Positions 6,618 to 7,901 of a stretch of 7,901 bases of DNA are shown piece after piece. The notes under the pieces are model-generated. The model was not told where the DNA came from. It was given only the letters and a program-made list of their open reading frames with translations, and ran no database searches. How positions within the stretch are numbered: position 1 is the first letter of the stretch; each line of letters starts with the position of its first letter. The translations under genes were made by a program, and so were the position numbers. This stretch comes from Saprospiraceae bacterium (lineage in GTDB: Bacteria > Bacteroidota > Bacteroidia > Chitinophagales > Saprospiraceae): the NCBI GenBank assembly GCA_020528935.1, contig JAJDFU010000114.1, positions 1 to 7,901 of the forward strand. Direction: 5' to 3'.

Positions 6618-6776
6618 GTGCGCTTGCGGTGTGGTGTGCTGCGAAATATACAACTCCGCGAGCGAAGGTTGACGGAGAGAGCAAGAATAGGGGGTATCTC
6701 CCGGCAGGTCCCGCATTTGCGCAATCGGGTGTTCCGGACTGAATACCACCTTTCATTGAATGCGCCGTTTGGGAAG
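6618..6776 (-). other. Intergenic region between cyclase and SDR genes, probable SDR promoter
   Basis: This 159-base gap separates two minus-strand genes. Reading the minus strand, tatatttc (6650-6643) matches five of six fixed positions of the Bacteroidota -7 consensus TAnnTTTG, but no TTG lies at the usual distance upstream. A weak stem with a central ttgcgcaa (6717-6724), flanked by cccg (6710-6713) and cggg (6726-6729), lies 50-70 bases after the cyclase stop and lacks a T tract. No small gene is convincing here. Confidence 0.35.
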
Positions 6777-7901
6777 TCAGGCCACTGGTGCAGCCACTCG
6801 TTCGCGTTCTACAAAGTACATGTCGAGCAGTCCTTTATTCTTGGCTTCCAGCTTGCCGCGGTAGGTGCAGTCAAACTTGTATTTCACCAGGCTGAACGTG
6901 CTCTCCGAAATGTTGACGCGGCCCACCTCACCGTTGCTTTCCACGCGGGAGGCGATGTTGACCGTATCGCCCCAGATGTCGTAGGCAAACTTATTCACGC
7001 CCACTACGCCCGCTACCACGGGGCCGGTATGCAGGCCGATGCGCGCCTCGAAGTAGGGTTTGCCCAGTCGGCTTCGCTCCTGCCGTTGTTCGTTGAGGAA
7101 CTCCTGCATTTCGAGCGCGGCGCGAATGATGTTGTTGGGAATGGTCTTGCGATCGGAGAGCCCGCTGGCACACATGTAGGCATCGCCTATGGTCTTGATC
7201 TTTTCGATATCCTCGTACTGTCCGATGATGAAGTCGAAGGCCTTGAAGCAGCGATCCAGCTCTTCCACCAGTTCTTCCGGGCTGAGCCGCTCGGCGATGT
7301 TGGTGAAGTTCTGGAAATCCGAGAAGAGCACCGTCACCTCGGGGAACTGGCGGGCCTGAGCCTTGCCCTTTTCCTTTAGTTCGGAAGCAATGGGCGCCGG
7401 CAGAATGTTGAGCAGGAGCTCGTCGGAGCGCTGCCGCTCCTCATCGATGACCCGGTTCTTGTCTTCCAGGGTCTTTTTGGCGCGCCGGCTGGCGCGAAAA
7501 CGACCATAAGAGATGAGGGCCAGCACCAACAGAAATACGGCCCCTGCACCGGCCAGGAGCAGGTAGAACTGATTGCGCTCCTCGGTGAGCTTGGCTTCAG
7601 CCAGGTTGGCCCGGGCCTCCTGGAGCTGGGCTTCCTTGGCCAGGGTTTCCTTGCTGAGTTCCTTGTATTCCTGCTCGCGCAGTTTGGCCACTTTGGCCGC
7701 TTCCTGGGCCAGCTTCTCCGCCTCTTCCTTGGCTATGGCAATGGAATCCAGTCGGGATTGCTTCTTGGTGATCTCCTGTTCGACCTGCTGTTTGGATTTG
7801 AGCAATTCCTGCGAGCGTTCGGCCAGGGTTTGCTTTTCGGTGGACAGGCGCTCCTTGTCGGTACTCAGGCTGTTGATCTCGGCCATGAGCAGGGCGCGCT
7901 C
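6777..7901 (-). CDS. Class III adenylate cyclase, membrane-bound (5' end outside window)
   Basis: The frame stays open to the right edge, giving at least 374 residues, and the true N-terminus is missing. The Met at 7886 is probably internal. Residues below count from that Met. A long coiled coil rich in Glu, Lys and Gln (1-105) precedes one transmembrane helix (107-127), then a helical linker (EERQRSDELLLNILP, 149-163) of the type that transmits signals into cyclase domains. The catalytic domain (about 183-360) keeps both metal aspartates, D190 (FSDF) and D235 (KTIGD). The purine-selecting pair K229 (EKIKT) and D303 (YDIWGD) is present, as are N310 and R314 of VNIASR. Lys plus Asp at the selecting positions is the ATP signature (guanylate cyclases have Glu and Cys), so it should make cAMP from ATP. 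It presumably works as a homodimer, with the catalytic domain in the cytoplasm and the coiled coil on the other side of the membrane or in a sensor stalk. Domains such as TPR repeats may precede the coiled coil but cannot be seen here. Confidence 0.93.
   Translation of the reverse strand, partial: ERALLMAEINSLSTDKERLSTEKQTLAERSQELLKSKQQVEQEITKKQSRLDSIAIAKEEAEKLAQEAAKVAKLREQEYKELSKETLAKEAQLQEARANLAEAKLTEERNQFYLLLAGAGAVFLLVLALISYGRFRASRRAKKTLEDKNRVIDEERQRSDELLLNILPAPIASELKEKGKAQARQFPEVTVLFSDFQNFTNIAERLSPEELVEELDRCFKAFDFIIGQYEDIEKIKTIGDAYMCASGLSDRKTIPNNIIRAALEMQEFLNEQRQERSRLGKPYFEARIGLHTGPVVAGVVGVNKFAYDIWGDTVNIASRVESNGEVGRVNISESTFSLVKYKFDCTYRGKLEAKNKGLLDMYFVERERVAAPVA

Noticed and set aside
6710..6729. 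Palindrome around ttgcgcaa as a terminator for the cyclase gene
   Set aside because: The outer stem is only 4 bases, the inner part is misaligned by one base, and no T tract follows on the minus strand.
6618..6749. Longer N-terminus for the SDR gene, starting at 6749
   Set aside because: The 44 extra residues have no SDR character and include a likely promoter region. The Met at 6617 puts the TGASSGIG motif at the usual position 8-15.
5940..7379. Open frame of 479 codons on the plus strand, opposite the SDR and cyclase genes
   Set aside because: It spans two well-supported minus-strand genes and the gap between them, has no recognisable domain, and starts and ends inside the real genes. It is a shadow frame.

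Overview
The window reads as chromosomal DNA of a GC-rich member of the Bacteroidota, possibly of the Saprospiria type, although the class is a guess. The clues are a DUF3078 outer-membrane protein (a family typical of this phylum), starts without clear Shine-Dalgarno sequences behind A/T-rich leaders, and a membrane adenylate cyclase with a coiled-coil and helical linker of a kind common in the phylum. No IS element, phage gene, tRNA, rRNA or CRISPR array was seen.

Layout, left to right. A DUF3078 outer-membrane beta-barrel gene (60-1103, +) ends in a strong hairpin (1125-1158). It is followed by polA, encoding a full-length DNA polymerase I with all three domains and all catalytic motifs intact (1192-3981, +). 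A four-helix DUF1648 membrane protein follows only 15 bases later (3997-4488, +). After an AT-rich, 142-base intergenic segment with an imperfect palindrome comes a two-gene unit: a small, charged, helical protein of unknown function (4631-5002, +), then a 271-residue protein (5018-5833, +). The C-terminal half of that protein looks like the cyanobacterial nuclease inhibitor NuiA, and its N-terminal half has degenerate EF-hand-like units.

The right part lies on the minus strand. An SDR-family oxidoreductase (6617-5835) converges on the NuiA-like gene with a single base between the stop codons. Upstream of it is the 3' part of a class III adenylate cyclase gene (to 6777), which runs off the right edge.

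The housekeeping part (polA, DUF3078, SDR, cyclase) is ordinary. The segment worth attention is 4489-5833. It may be a small accessory unit in which a NuiA-type inhibitor domain, with its key inhibitory residues apparently conserved (a Glu before the YPFE motif and a C-terminal Thr), is fused to a putative calcium-binding-like module and paired with an unrecognised coiled-coil protein. No cognate NucA-type nuclease lies in the window, so the target is unknown.
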